From: Cladophialophora immunda
Lineage: Eukaryota > Ascomycota > Eurotiomycetes > Chaetothyriales > Herpotrichiellaceae
Direction: 5' to 3'
NCBI RefSeq assembly: GCF_000835495.1
Contig: NW_015622542.1
Span: forward strand, 704,485 to 768,484
DNA length: 64,000 bases
Positions 53,408-63,893 of this stretch are shown here, in pieces. Under the pieces are notes generated by a model. It did no database searches and was not told the DNA's origin. It was given only the letters and a program-made list of their open reading frames with translations. Position 1 is the stretch's first letter. Each line of letters begins with the position of its first letter. Position numbers and translations under genes: made by a program.

Positions 53408-55426
53408 TCAGGTGTGGAACGTAGGGTGAGCAGCACTGGGAGAGCCGTCGTTCGACTGTAGACCAAATAAGCAATCGAGCTCTACTTTCTCCATATCACT
53501 GATAGGGTGCAAAAAGTCGCAATCGTCCGCAGTGAAATGTCGCTCATCAATCGGAGAATTGGTCACTTCGGCTTCCGGATACGTTGTGGCGTTATCTCGA
53601 TTTCCGCAGTATAAATTCGGTCCGGAGTCATCATTTGATATGTCAGAATCGGACATATCTAGGATCGGGAACTGTGGCATAGGAGTGTCGGAGAACAACG
53701 TGGCGATATCAGCGCCGTAACTGTCCGTCCCTCTGCCCGGAGACTGCATGTGGGCGTCGTGACTGTATGTCAACGGAGAACATAGATTGAATGGCAAATT
53801 CGTCCCTGCGGTGAGATGTGCCAGGAAGAAGGTGTAAGGAGCTTCCAAAAAGGTTTCGTGAGGAGCTAGAGCGAATTCCGAGGACGACTCAACGTTATAC
53901 ATAGCCGACTCAATTGCATCCAGAGACGAGTTCAAATGATGGCCTGATTCGGGATACTGGGTCTCCGCATCGCTGAAGCAGATGTCATCCACCAAAGACG
54001 CCGCCGCCTGCAACAGATCTGCTAAACCGGCTGTTCGCAGCTGGATATGGTAAAGGAAAGCAGACAGAGTGGCTTTCGACATAGTTCGTAAGCTGTTTCA
54101 TTTTGCTTAGCATTGAAAAGCAATAGCACCGTAGCGTCAATAGCTAAAGCGGAGTGAACTTACCATTCGTCTGACAACTCCTTCGGTATGAGTAGCAACA
54201 TTCCTTTACCAAAGCGCGCTATAATGCTTGCCCACGGCTTTCCAGTGGTCCTCCAGTTCTGTATCTTCCTGGTGGCCGCATATCTGGTCATCCTACGACC
54301 TTTATATGCTTTCCCACTAGTTCTATCCCTTGGAAACGTGTCAGGGAATAGAATATCGACGAAATGATTCATAACCGTTCGATTTTGCCTCGAATTGCGA
54401 GCTTCACTTCCCAACCGCGGAGATATAGAAGGTTTCTTCGCTTCGAGCTGTTGCACACACACCTCATAAGTATGAGAGAATTCTGCTAAATTCAATCTTT
54501 TCCGCAGTCGGTGAATCTGCCCGTTCACTTCGCTGAGGCTAAGCTCCTCCTTTAGGAGCCATAGTTTCCGCAAGGAATCGGGCCGACTGGCCAAGTTTTT
54601 CGGAATATTTCGTCTGCATCGGTCGCTTAGATTTTGTCCGTTCGGTTGAGACTGAACACTCAACTCGCTGGTTATGTCTTCTAGTTCTTCTAGAACCTGG
54701 ATCCCTCCTATACGGTTGATGATTTGCAGCATAGGTTCTGTCAGAGGGTCATCGTCGGCCACCTCTCCTTTCGACTCCGGCTTTCCAGGACGGAAACTCA
54801 CGCCTTTGGTAGACTTCGGCTTTCTTAGCTGTTTCGAACCTGACCTTGCAGCTATTGTATCCGTCGGTAGCTCCCCACTCAAACGCCTGGGATCATTTTC
54901 TTGGCTAACGGGTGGCTGAACCTCTCTCGATAGTGTTTCACATCCTTTCGTTTCGTTGTCTTCTTGGCAAACTCCGCCTGCCTTCAACTCAGCCACCCCT
55001 GAACTCTCCAGTGCCAGAGACAGTCGGCTCGTTGGTGAGATCAGATGCTCATCGTTAGCTTGATCATCAGGTTGACCATGCTTGGTATTGAAATGCTCAT
55101 CTGCGATGCAACTTTGGTGTCTGTAGTAGCAGCCATTGGTGTTGCAATCCTGGCTGAGAATCCTCTCCAGCACAGACAATATCGCATTATGCTGTTTGGG
55201 ATTAGATTCCACCCAAAGCCGAAGGCAGGCATCAAACTAGGAGGTAATATCGGTTAGCACTAGTGCTCATCGCAACGACGGGCAGACTCACATCATCTAG
55301 GCTGAGTGACAGTTCTAATGGAGAACAGAGACCGAAGTGGAGCTTCAGGACCATCATTTCCTGGCCGCTAGAAGCTGTAGAGTGTGAGGGACTAAGAGAT
55401 AAAGCCGGTGTCAGTGGACTGCGCAT
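53408..55426 (-). CDS. Hypothetical protein, three exons, about 630 aa
   Basis: Exons (high to low): 55426-55292, 55236-54164 and 54092-53408, with introns of 55 bp (GTGAGT...CTCCTAG) and 71 bp (GTAAGT...AAACAG), all in frame. The N-terminus includes an LKLHFGLCSPLELSLSLDD segment. Residues 60-240 are disordered and charged. Residues 240-410 look folded and basic, with a conserved-looking region (MTRYAATRKIQNWRTTGKPW, then IIARFGKGMLLLIPKELSDE). The C-terminal 230 residues are acidic with aromatic clusters (PQFPILDMSDSD, DCLFGLQSNDG), resembling an activation region. I infer a nuclear, possibly regulatory protein. No DNA-binding family was recognised. Confidence 0.75.
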
Positions 55427-56555
55427 AGCTTCGTGTTACTGATAATGCGTCTGCTTTGTAGTTGGAAGAGTACAAAAGAGAAACAGATTGAATTTGCTCT
55501 TCGGTCCCTCGCAAAAACGTATGGTGGTCAAACTGCCTTTATCAACTTGGCCAAGTTGATGTGGGCTCCAGAACGGGCCCCTTCGGCGGCAACCAGGATA
55601 TCATGTTAATTCTGAAACAGACCTTTCTGCAGCCCGTTATTCATAGCATGATTAGTGTTAATTTTGACCTTATGTTGTGCTGATTCTAAGCAGGGATTAT
55701 AGTCTAATGTTGCATCTAAACCCTGGAAGGAATCGATCCACTGTTGGTTGCTGAGGTATGCAGTAAGCGCCGGTAGTTACAAAAACAGCAATGATCGTAG
55801 GCGAGTCTGGCCTTCGACGAATCATCCCAGCATCCATCACTCACCAGATTCAAGCAGATTGATTGCGTCCACTTCCTTCTCTTGGCCAGCTTTTAAAAAT
55901 TATGGCATGCTAGACAGTCGTTGTTACAGTCACCCAGCTTTAGACCATTCGCCAGCTTCCTCGCCGCTTCAGCACCCGCTTTTCAACGAGACAGCTCCCA
56001 CTCCTCACGAAGACTATCGATTCGACCGTGCTCAACTTAACTCTCTCAAATTGAGGCCTGAAAGCTTTTGTTATTGTTCAAAGATCAGGTAAAATTCATC
56101 CTGTAGCGCCTTGGGCATATCTGCGATCGCGTTGCACTCAACGTTGTCACAATCCTCGTCGACGAAAGTTTCCCGGCGATGTCTTTTGTACCAGCTTCAT
56201 TCTTCCATTAAGCTAAAGCTGTTATTCGATTCTTCCAAGCAGAAATCCTCCACTTTCTGAAGCTTTCGACTTCTGATATTACTAGACTCTTCCCCCCTCA
56301 GGCCTTCAATGAAATACCAAAGCCGATATAGCATAAAATGATAAAGTCCAATGTAACGAACAAGTCCAGCTAAGAGTGTATGTCAAGGCCAACAGAGCGA
56401 TAGTATATGGCCCTGGGGCTGAACTATGAAGTAATGTACATAGATCGAAGGGACACGACAAGGTACAGGGCACGGATAGGTGTCATAGTATTTCACTAAT
56501 CTCTTCCTTGTAGCTAGCAGAGTGACCGTTTTGGAGGTAAGGACGGGTGAGACAT
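55427..56555. other. Intergenic, no supported gene
   Basis: About 1.1 kb. A 114-codon frame at 55748 has no ATG and erratic composition. Several AT-rich patches. Nothing else was seen. Confidence 0.45.
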
Positions 56556-57250
56556 TCATGAATGATCGACTGACTCCTTTTCCTCTTCAATTGTATCGGC
56601 ATCGCTTTCACCTGACGAGCTCGGGCTCAATGACATAGCCTCAAGACGACCAATTTCCATCATGAGTCTCTGAATCTCGGCCTGTTGAGTATTGACTTTT
56701 GTTTGCAGGCCTCTTATATCCATCTCTTTCCATTGAGATTTGACAACCAGATTGACAATACAAAGTCTGAGTGACTCTGCGTTGTTGAGATCAACATCTG
56801 TCCCTCCGTCTTTCGCCTTGCCTGAGAACAGGTTGCGAAGTTGTTCGTAAGATGACCATGCAATACTCTCACGGTTCTGACTTTGAGCCAGGGCTTGTGT
56901 TAGGCGATGGTATTCGGTGCGCAATCGAGAATACTCTGTGTTGATTGTATTGAGAGACTGGGTCATTTCCCCAGCGCGATGCTCTAATTTGGCATTCTGC
57001 GCTTCTAATCGACCGACTATTTCATGTTCCTGGTCTCTCGCGTTGCTGAGCACAGTGAGTGATTGATGGAGTCGTTGGTTTTCGTGCTCAAGGCGCTCGG
57101 AATACCCGCGCCAATCGTACTGTAGGAACTTTAGTCCAGAAGAATGAACAGGACCCTCTAATTCTTCGGTGTAGAGCTTCAGACTTGGTTAGTTTCAGGG
57201 TTAGAGTGAAGAGGAGGATTGCTCACTCGAGCAGGCTGTATATTTGTCAT
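56556..57250 (-). CDS. Coiled-coil protein, two exons, about 214 aa
   Basis: Exon 1 is only 24 bp (57250-57227, MTNIQPAR). A 50-bp intron (57177-57226, GTGAGC donor, CTAACC branch, TGAAG acceptor) leads to exon 2, 57176-56556. The protein continues SSGLKFLQYDWRGYSERLE into a long heptad-rich coiled coil (about residues 40-190) rich in Glu, Gln, Arg and Leu, and ends acidic. No enzyme motif. Similar layout to the gene at 61813-62775: tiny first exon, then a GL...W..Y...L pattern, then coiled coil. A TATA-like element lies at 57322-57329 (minus strand), about 75 bp before the start. Confidence 0.7.
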
Positions 57251-57321
57251 TTTTGCGAATCTTTGGCAGACAGGAATCGTTGCATTTAGTTACACAGCGA
57301 GGTCAAGCAGAATGAGAGTCT

Positions 57322-57329
57322 CTATTTAT
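57322..57329 (-). promoter_or_regulatory. TATA-like box of 57250 gene
   Basis: ATAAATAG on the minus strand, about 75 bp upstream of the start codon. Confidence 0.35.
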
Positions 57330-58204
57330 CATTTTCTCACCAATTTGTGGCTAAATTAAGTCCCAAGAACACCGTGACAACATGCTTTTGACAAATTCAA
57401 TTTTTAGTTACTTGTGGAGGATACATGCAACTAACTATGGCCATTTGTGATAACCTGCGCGCGTAAAGAAGCTGCGAGGTTCGGCGTCTATTTTGCAGTG
57501 GATCCTCCTTCTCAACTGGTTCCTGTAGCCTCATTTGTCAAATAGAGGTCTACTTCATAAGGGCACCTGCGCCAGGGTGTGTATACAAAAAGTAATTGGC
57601 TACGTTCCTAGCACATCAATAGGTAGCTCAATATCTGACAAGCGCCGAGGTGGATTTGAGATGTGCGTGGAGGGTGGCAGTGAAGTCGTTCCCGGTCAAA
57701 GTATTTCGTTAGGGTGCAGTGCCGAGGCAGACTTCCAGAATTGTAATGTTCAAGGTTTGTGATGGATTTTCATGAGAACGCTAAATCGGACACCTAGGCT
57801 TTCCTTTGCCCGCCTCTCCTAATTCCGACGATCCTTGTCCTCGTGACATCCTTGTAAATATAAATGCAGATTTGTTCGACTAGCACAAAGCCTGATCCTT
57901 CTGTCGTCGCAATATACATAGTAAAGTTGAGTCATTAGTGGGTCTGGAGACTCACCAGGCACAATTCCAAAGCTTCCACTGTGAGCGGTTCTACGACCTC
58001 TCAAAGCGGCCAGATAAATATCCCCTCTCCTAAAAGAAATTTGTGCGTGCCAGAGCTTCAGGGGTCTTCTTCTGGTCCCCTTTAAGAGTGGCCAAAAATC
58101 CAAAAATAGTCTTGGATTCTGGAATTTTCAACTTTCGAGGAATATATTTGCATAGAACAACACAGAAAGTGATCATTCCCTTCTCGAGCGTCAAATCCTG
58201 GCAA
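57330..58204. other. Intergenic, no supported gene
   Basis: Short frames only on both strands. Shared upstream region of two divergent coiled-coil genes. Confidence 0.45.
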
Positions 58205-58645
58205 ATGTATGATACCATGAACAAGACACGTCGACCTAAAGCCCACAGTCTATCTCAGTCGCACCAGCCCCCTGCACTGAGTACAATCGACGAGTTAATT
58301 GATCGCGGCCAAGGCTCGTCGGTGGCACTCGAAGCTTCCAGAAGCAGGCTCCAAGCATCAAAACGTACCGTCCCTCCCACGGCATCCGAGAGAATCGAGC
58401 AATTGAGTCGGGAGAAAACGGCCCTGCAAGCAGAACTCGCCAAGTGTCACAGACAAGTGAGCGCTAGCCTTGTCTTCAAGGAAGCAGTCAAAGATGGCTT
58501 AGACATGCTCCAGTATGCGGTATTTGAGTATAGAAGAGAGCAGAGGAAGATTGAAGACGATTTCAAGGCGGAAACATCTGAGCAAACGGCTGAGACGACC
58601 AGCATCAAGATTGGCATGCGTCAGGGTCGTGATGAGGTGGGATAA
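58205..58645 (+). CDS. Small coiled-coil protein, 146 aa
   Basis: From ATG 58205 (a second Met four codons later). The first 60 residues are basic and disordered. A coiled coil covers about residues 70-135 (SERIEQLSREKTALQAEL and a FEYRREQRKIEDDF segment). The longer frame upstream starts from a GTG and adds an improbable Arg/Lys-rich extension. No domain beyond the coiled coil. It belongs to the island of small unknown genes. Confidence 0.55.
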   Translation: MYDTMNKTRRPKAHSLSQSHQPPALSTIDELIDRGQGSSVALEASRSRLQASKRTVPPTASERIEQLSREKTALQAELAKCHRQVSASLVFKEAVKDGLDMLQYAVFEYRREQRKIEDDFKAETSEQTAETTSIKIGMRQGRDEVG

Positions 58646-58882
58646 ATAGATGGTGGGGACTGTTGAATGTTCGTCTAGGTTGGGTGTGTGACCCGAATGT
58701 TCGACAGTCAATGAATGAGGTGGCGATGTGTTGTCTGGGCAATGTCGCAAATCTCATGTGCGCTCCAGGCGAGGTAGTCAAAGCAGCTGATCACTTGAAT
58801 GTATTTGATTGGTCTCTGACCTCGGAACAACAACCAGCCTTTCTTCATAAACGTCGACCCACGTAGCGATGCATAACAAAGG

Positions 58883-59167
58883 TTAGGAGGATGATGAATA
58901 GACCTTGGCGAAACGGAACAAGTGTAACGTCGATAAGATACCAGATAACTCGGCAAGTAGCATGCACAAAGACGATCCATCCGAGGAACTGAGTAAACTC
59001 CATGTCAGACGCAGGTTGTGCTCGAGATGCTGCAGGACTGCTGCTGGATGGGAGACATCCAAACCACCGGGAGAATTCAATCGGGTCCCGAAGGCGACTT
59101 CAAACAGATCCCTGCAGGTGCACTGTGGCTCCATTGTCTCTGATATGCGGAGGGCCGAATCAGGCAT
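58883..59167 (-). CDS. Possible fragment resembling AflR-type regulator C-terminus, 94 aa
   Basis: From ATG 59167 the frame encodes CTCRDLFEVAF, then a helical segment with LEHNLRLTWSLLSSSDGSSL and LLAELSGILS. The pattern is weakly like the C-terminal domain of AflR-type Zn2Cys6 regulators, where a Cys pair is followed by hydrophobic helices. No zinc cluster was seen upstream and the usual CxC in the second helix is absent. It may be a remnant, an antisense artefact of the frame at 58905-59333, or a small unknown gene. Confidence 0.25.
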   Translation of the reverse strand: MPDSALRISETMEPQCTCRDLFEVAFGTRLNSPGGLDVSHPAAVLQHLEHNLRLTWSLLSSSDGSSLCMLLAELSGILSTLHLFRFAKVYSSSS

Positions 59168-59253
59168 CGAAAATCAGGGAAAATTCACATCCTTTTCGGG
59201 CTCTAGGCCCTCAGAAGACGGGCAGAGCATCAACACGTCCACCACTGCATCCT

Positions 59254-59261
59254 ATTTAAAC
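59254..59261 (+). promoter_or_regulatory. TATA-like element before 59401 gene
   Basis: TATTTAAA about 140 bp upstream of the ATG. Confidence 0.3.
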
Positions 59262-59400
59262 GTCTACCCTCTGAGGGAGCCTTCGGTGCTTTCAAAGGTT
59301 CGTCCACTAGCAAAACCTCCACATACCGTCTGAACGGCGAAGTGATCGGAGACATCTGCGCTGCACAGTCCCAGCCGGTGGTCTCAGTCCAGACTCAAGC

Positions 59401-60775
59401 ATGGCGACAACGAGCGAGTCAGCCTCCGATCCTACTGTCGTTAACAAGGATATCCTGACGCGACAAGTCCATGGCCAGCCAACGCCAGAGGGCGCCCCGG
59501 AGCCTGAGGGTGCCCCGATAGAAGGAGAAAACGCAAGGCGCCCGACAGAAGCTCACAGCCATGCCCACGAAGGACACTCATCTAATACAACCAACCAGGA
59601 GAATTTCGAAAAGGAACCCGGAGCTACCAGAGAGGTGGCTAACACTGGAATCGGCGCGACCCAGGAGCAAATGGAAGCCGTGGAGAGAGTGATGAAATGC
59701 ACAGATACAGATTACCGAGGGATCCTCGGCCTCCAAGCAGAGTACTTAAATAAGGCTGCAGAGGCGGAAGCCGTGTTGATGGCTTTCAAGCAGCTTGGGT
59801 GCTTGACGCACGAAAAGTATAACAAGGCCAGTAATGCTAGGGAGGCTTTCGACAGTAAGTGGGAGCCCCTACTCTTGATTTTCTCAGACATTGCACTCAG
59901 AGATTGATAATTGCATGCTCCTGAATATAGGAGTCAATAACGCGGCAAAGCAACTGGGTGTCGACGAAGCTACCGTCGCGCAGATGCGAGATTGGAATGG
60001 GGCAGAAGACTTTTCAACAGGTGTCACGAGCAACCAGGTTTCTAGTGGAGACGCTGAAATGGGAGACAGTAACCAAACGGGGAATGGTGGCCAGTCCGGA
60101 GTCCCGCCACGGACTGATAATCATAATCAGGTGTACTAAGCGTGTTCATTGAGGCTGAACTTGCTCGCGGATAACCCCGAAAACGCGGAAGCAATCCAAA
60201 AGCTTTAGGCAGCGAACGACGCCGTCAGGGGCTACAATGAGACACTGGGATTCCCTGGTTCAAACCAATACGTCGTCGATTTCAATGTCTATGTTGAAGC
60301 CTTCAAGCAGGCGCAACCTTTTCTCAACCGACTGAAGAGAAAACATGACCGACAAGCGAGGGAGGCCATCGAAGATATCAATCATCGGCTGAGAGAGTTC
60401 AATGAGCAGCACGACTACCCTCGTGAATGGTTGTTAAACACACCAAAGCCATCCGCGCGACCTATGCCAGCCCCACAGCAAGCAGCTTCAATCGCTCCGA
60501 CCTCTTTCACAGGCCCTCAGCCCAGGACGATGCCGAAGTCCCTCACCTTCAACGAAAAGGATAGTTTCGTCCTCCACGAAGGCATCGAGAAGGAACTATA
60601 CGGCTACGTGAAAGCGGGTTTTGGTCACCGTGTCTTACTTCGACATGAGGGAAGAAACGGATATAGCATCTTCAAGTTGGTCCGCGCCAGCAAATTCGGG
60701 AAAAACTTTATCGAGAGCCTTCTTCAAGGGGAGTTCATGTTCTATCGTTCGTTCATATTCGCTCTTTTCAGATAG
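59401..60775 (+). CDS. Hypothetical protein, at least three exons, at least 350 aa
   Basis: Exon 1 is 59401-59854, intron 1 is 59855-59930 (GTAAGT...AATATAG), exon 2 is 59931-60130, intron 2 is 60131-60208 (GTGTAC donor, GCTTTAG acceptor, 78 bp) and exon 3 starts at 60209. Joining gives one continuous frame. The N-terminal 75 residues are acidic, Pro/Glu-rich and disordered. A helical region follows (about 75-160), then a Gly/Asn-rich linker, another helical segment (VYVEAFKQAQPFLNRLKR), a Pro/Ala linker and a folded-looking end (LYGYVKAGFGHRVLLRHEGRNGYSIFKLVRA). The frame closes at 60775 but related coding-like sequence (RFEIQRVAFDARRVF) lies at 60825-60880, so a further exon is likely. Without splicing intron 2, the product would end at 60139. 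Confidence 0.65.
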
Positions 60776-61181
60776 CCATTCATAACAATGAATGAATTCC
60801 ATTCGCTCTAACACACTCACGAGTAGATTCGAGATACAGAGGGTCGCATTCGACGCTCGGCGCGTCTTCACCAAATAGAGCGGAAGCCTGTGGCTTGAAT
60901 GGGGCCAAAGCTAAAAAGGTTCAACGTAGGAACACGGCGCCTAGCAAGGTTGCGGCCCCACTTCCCGAATTAGGTTTTCATGTTTATCAATCGACATTGG
61001 TGGTTGCTTACGTCTTGAATTGGATCGACCGAACTTCGCCAGCAGCTGCGCCCTCCCACACATTTCCAACGCGAGGTAGATTCTAATCTTTAAAGATGAC
61101 AAGGCCTCTCAAGAAAAAAGCTATGAGCCTGACCTACTTCCAAACCCAACTCAAGTTTTTCTCACCCTCCACAATCATAAA
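60776..61181. other. 3' region of the 59401 gene and leader of 61182 gene
   Basis: Contains the possible last exon near 60825-60880. A basic 63-codon frame at 60895-61086 could be its continuation or noise. C/T-rich leader sequence precedes 61182. Confidence 0.35.
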
Positions 61182-61349
61182 ATGGGAGCCGGAATTCTCG
61201 CCATACTTTGTCTTTGCTCTACTGGAGGCGTTCTGTTTGTTGTGTTGATTAGCTACATCATTATTCACTCCAGAAAGCACCGTCGCTACGGTGAACATGG
61301 CGATCGGGATCAGCGGCAGACTTGGCCTATGCACTGGTCAGAATACTGA
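61182..61349 (+). CDS. Single-pass small membrane protein, 55 aa
   Basis: The ATG at 61182, after a C/A-rich leader (CCACAATCATAAA), opens 55 codons. Residues 4-28 form one strong membrane helix (ILAILCLCSTGG then VLFVVLISYIII). The tail is basic-to-polar (HSRKHRRYGEHGDRDQRQTW), placing it in the cytosol by the positive-inside rule. No family is recognised. The sharp amphipathic division and good start context make chance unlikely, though very short genes cannot be certain. Confidence 0.5.
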   Translation: MGAGILAILCLCSTGGVLFVVLISYIIIHSRKHRRYGEHGDRDQRQTWPMHWSEY

Positions 61350-61812
61350 AGTCACGAAAACCCAGGTCCGGTCTAGTTGATGAACTGTGCGTATACATCC
61401 CAAATGCTAGAGAGGAAACTTATTCTACATAGATACCTAGAGCACCATAACAGACCCGTCAGAGATCATCGAGCTGAGGAAGTAATCATGTAAACTTGGA
61501 GGTTGGTGGGATTGTTCTTATAGTTTGTTGCACACTGCACATGAAAGTGGACGGTCAATTGATAATTGTGACTCTGTTGGTAGCAACGAAGGACTAATGT
61601 AGCTTTCACAAGAAAACGTCTCCTCTTGAGGCGACGTCACAAGGACCCAGTTGGAAGACTCTTATTTCTGTGACATATTCCACAAACGAGATTGACTCTC
61701 GGACAAAAGAACGCAAGACAATACGCGGATAAGCTAAAAGAGTGGCATAAGTTAGGACCCCATGATCGACCTACAGCATCAAACTCTGCCCTTCGCCCTC
61801 TCCTTTCGCAAT
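61350..61812. other. Intergenic, no supported gene
   Basis: Nothing recognised beyond short frames. Downstream regions of two convergent genes. Confidence 0.5.
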
Positions 61813-62775
61813 TCAGTGGCATTCTACCCTCAACTCTGGATTCTTAGGCACAATCTTCTTTCCCTTCCGAGGTCTCTTGGAGTACTTCCGAGCTCTCCGC
61901 CCGGTGGTCTCTTCGATTTTGGTAGCTTCGCCGCTACCGGGTGAAGTCGCTGGCTCCGTTTGGGGGGCCGGTGGGGCGGTTAAATTGGTGGGATGATGAT
62001 GTTCGGTGGTTTCAGACTCTTTCGATTCCTGACCTACCTCCCAGAGACGTGTTCCTGAGCTGTCCAGTCCATCATTGTTACTTCCTATCTCGTCTCCATG
62101 CTGCCTTTCCACTTCCTCAACCCGGGCCGGAACATGAAGGGTCATCGGCGAGGGTGTTCCATTTTCGCTCAATTCATGGACGATGGCGTCCTGCGGGTTA
62201 TCGGTAGGGGCAGCCGTGTGTTCGTACACGGAAGCATTGGTTTCCAAGGCACGGATCTGCTCACGAGCCTGAACCAGGCCGATTTGCAGAAACGAGTTCT
62301 GCTCCGTAAGATTCCTGGACCGGTCTTCAGACGCTTCCTCTCGACAATAAGCTGCCTCGGTCCGCTCATGGGCCACTCTGAGCTCTTCGTGTAGAGCAAT
62401 GTTGTTCACAGTCATCTCATGCAACTCTTCGGTCCTGGAAATGAGTTCATCACGGGTGTCCGACAAAGACTTGTCTCCTGCGTTCTTCTGGGACCATAAT
62501 GCTTGGAAGTTGTTCCACAGGGTGGCACCGGTTTCGTAGCACTCATGCTGGAGCCCGAGGACCAGATTATGATGCCTGGCGAGTTGTTGGTTCACGTATT
62601 GATAACGTGACCAAACGGCATTCAGGCCATGAATATCCAATGTTGGCACGCGTGTTCTGCCGAGGCCAGGAGGATCCTACGCGATAGATAAGAGTCTGGA
62701 AGGAAGATATTCGGCAGCACGTACTCTAGAGGGACCTTGGCCCATGGGGGACCTTTCATTTGTTCGAGAGTTCAT
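61813..62775 (-). CDS. Coiled-coil protein with basic tail, two exons, about 304 aa
   Basis: Exon 1 is 62775-62725 (51 bp, MNSRTNERSPMGQGPSR). A 48-bp intron (62677-62724, GTACGT donor, CGCGTAG acceptor) leads to exon 2, 62676-61813. After DPPGLGRTRV comes LDIHGLNAVWSRYQYVNQQL, then a coiled coil (about residues 60-160, Glu/Arg/Leu-rich). A disordered Ser/Pro/Thr stretch and a strongly basic end (GRRARKYSKRPRKGKKIV) follow, a likely nuclear localisation or nucleic-acid-binding tail. The exon 1 pattern and the HGLNAVWSRY segment echo the 57250 gene (SGLKFLQYDWRGY), suggesting divergent paralogues. No known family. Confidence 0.7.
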
Positions 62776-63422
62776 TTTTGTGTCAAATTTTTGAATGGGT
62801 GCTACTCAATGGACTTTGGCTGGCTGGCTGCCTTCTTTTAAAAAGAAAGGAAGTCCACACTGAATCAACAACCGTGACCTATAATTAGTCCAGAGCGAGC
62901 CCACAAACATCTTTAACCCCTTGAAATAGAAGCATGGCCATTTCTTGCAGTCTCTCAGCGACTGCGTAGACAGCATTGTTTGTGTCTCGCGGTCAACTTT
63001 GGGTCTCTGCCAGCTAATGTTGCTGCGGGGCAGTGCAGCCAGAAGTGATCCCCAACTCTATTCCCCACTAGGCGTAGGGACCTGAATAGGCTCCGAAGAC
63101 CCTTGCCGCGGCAGTGACGCTTGGCAACTTGACGTCCAGGCAGGCGCCTGTTACAGGATCCAGAATTACGAATGATGGAGGCTGTACGGACTTGCATCCA
63201 TGAGGTCAGATGCGGCCTCCTAAGCAGTGCAGGCGCTTAGGTCTTCAACGAATCAATGTCGAAGGGGTGACCACCTCTTCCGTTCACCAAGAGCCCGGGT
63301 CTCCTAAAGCATGTCTCAAGAGTATATTTCCTGTTTGTGTTGGTCCTGTGTGACTTTCGCCTGGCAGTTGACTTCAGGAAAGTCAAAGGCAGCGTGGATT
63401 CACGTGTGCGTAATATTCATCA
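62776..63422. other. Intergenic, no supported gene
   Basis: Divergent promoter region between the 62775 (minus) and 63423 (plus) genes. No TATA box is convincing. TTTTAAAAAG near 62836 is an AT-rich candidate. Confidence 0.4.
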
Positions 63423-63893
63423 ATGGCTTTTCCGCAAAACAACCAAAATCCCGCGGGCGGGATTTCGTATGACGAAGCCTTTCAGATTCTTTTTGGCCAT
63501 CAGCCCATGCATAATGGATATGTCCAAGAAGCAGCAAACTACCTACCACAACAGTCGGCCACCACGTTTCCGCCACAGGAGAATGATTCAAACATCTGTC
63601 CGCACATGTGCCCAGAAGCTGACAAGCTAGAGGAGATCAACCAGGGCGTATCTTTTCTCCAAGCTCGATTCGATCAGCTCGAGGACTGGTATGGTCTTTC
63701 TCTGATGAACTTGAACCTAGGTGACTGACTACGGAACAGTGTGAAAAATTTTATGGACATGGTGAAGAAATATTTTGAAGATCATCGGCAATGGTCTTTG
63801 GCTTTGAAGAGGACGGTGGAAAGCCAGCTTCGTGATCGAAATTTGAGTAACGACGCATCTGAGGGATCTCCGCTCGAAATGCAAGGCACTTGA
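63423..63893 (+). CDS. Small two-exon hypothetical protein, 139 aa
   Basis: Exon 1 is 63423-63688, the intron is 63689-63739 (51 bp, GTATGG donor, CTGACT branch region, GAACAG acceptor) and exon 2 is 63740-63893. The first 55 residues are Gln/Asn/Pro-rich. A Cys pair (ICPHMC) precedes a helical segment (EINQGVSFLQARFDQLEDW), and the second exon is a charged helix (MVKKYFEDHRQWSLALKRTVE) with an acidic end. The unspliced frame stops 38 bp into the intron. Unknown function; part of the small-gene island. Confidence 0.6.
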
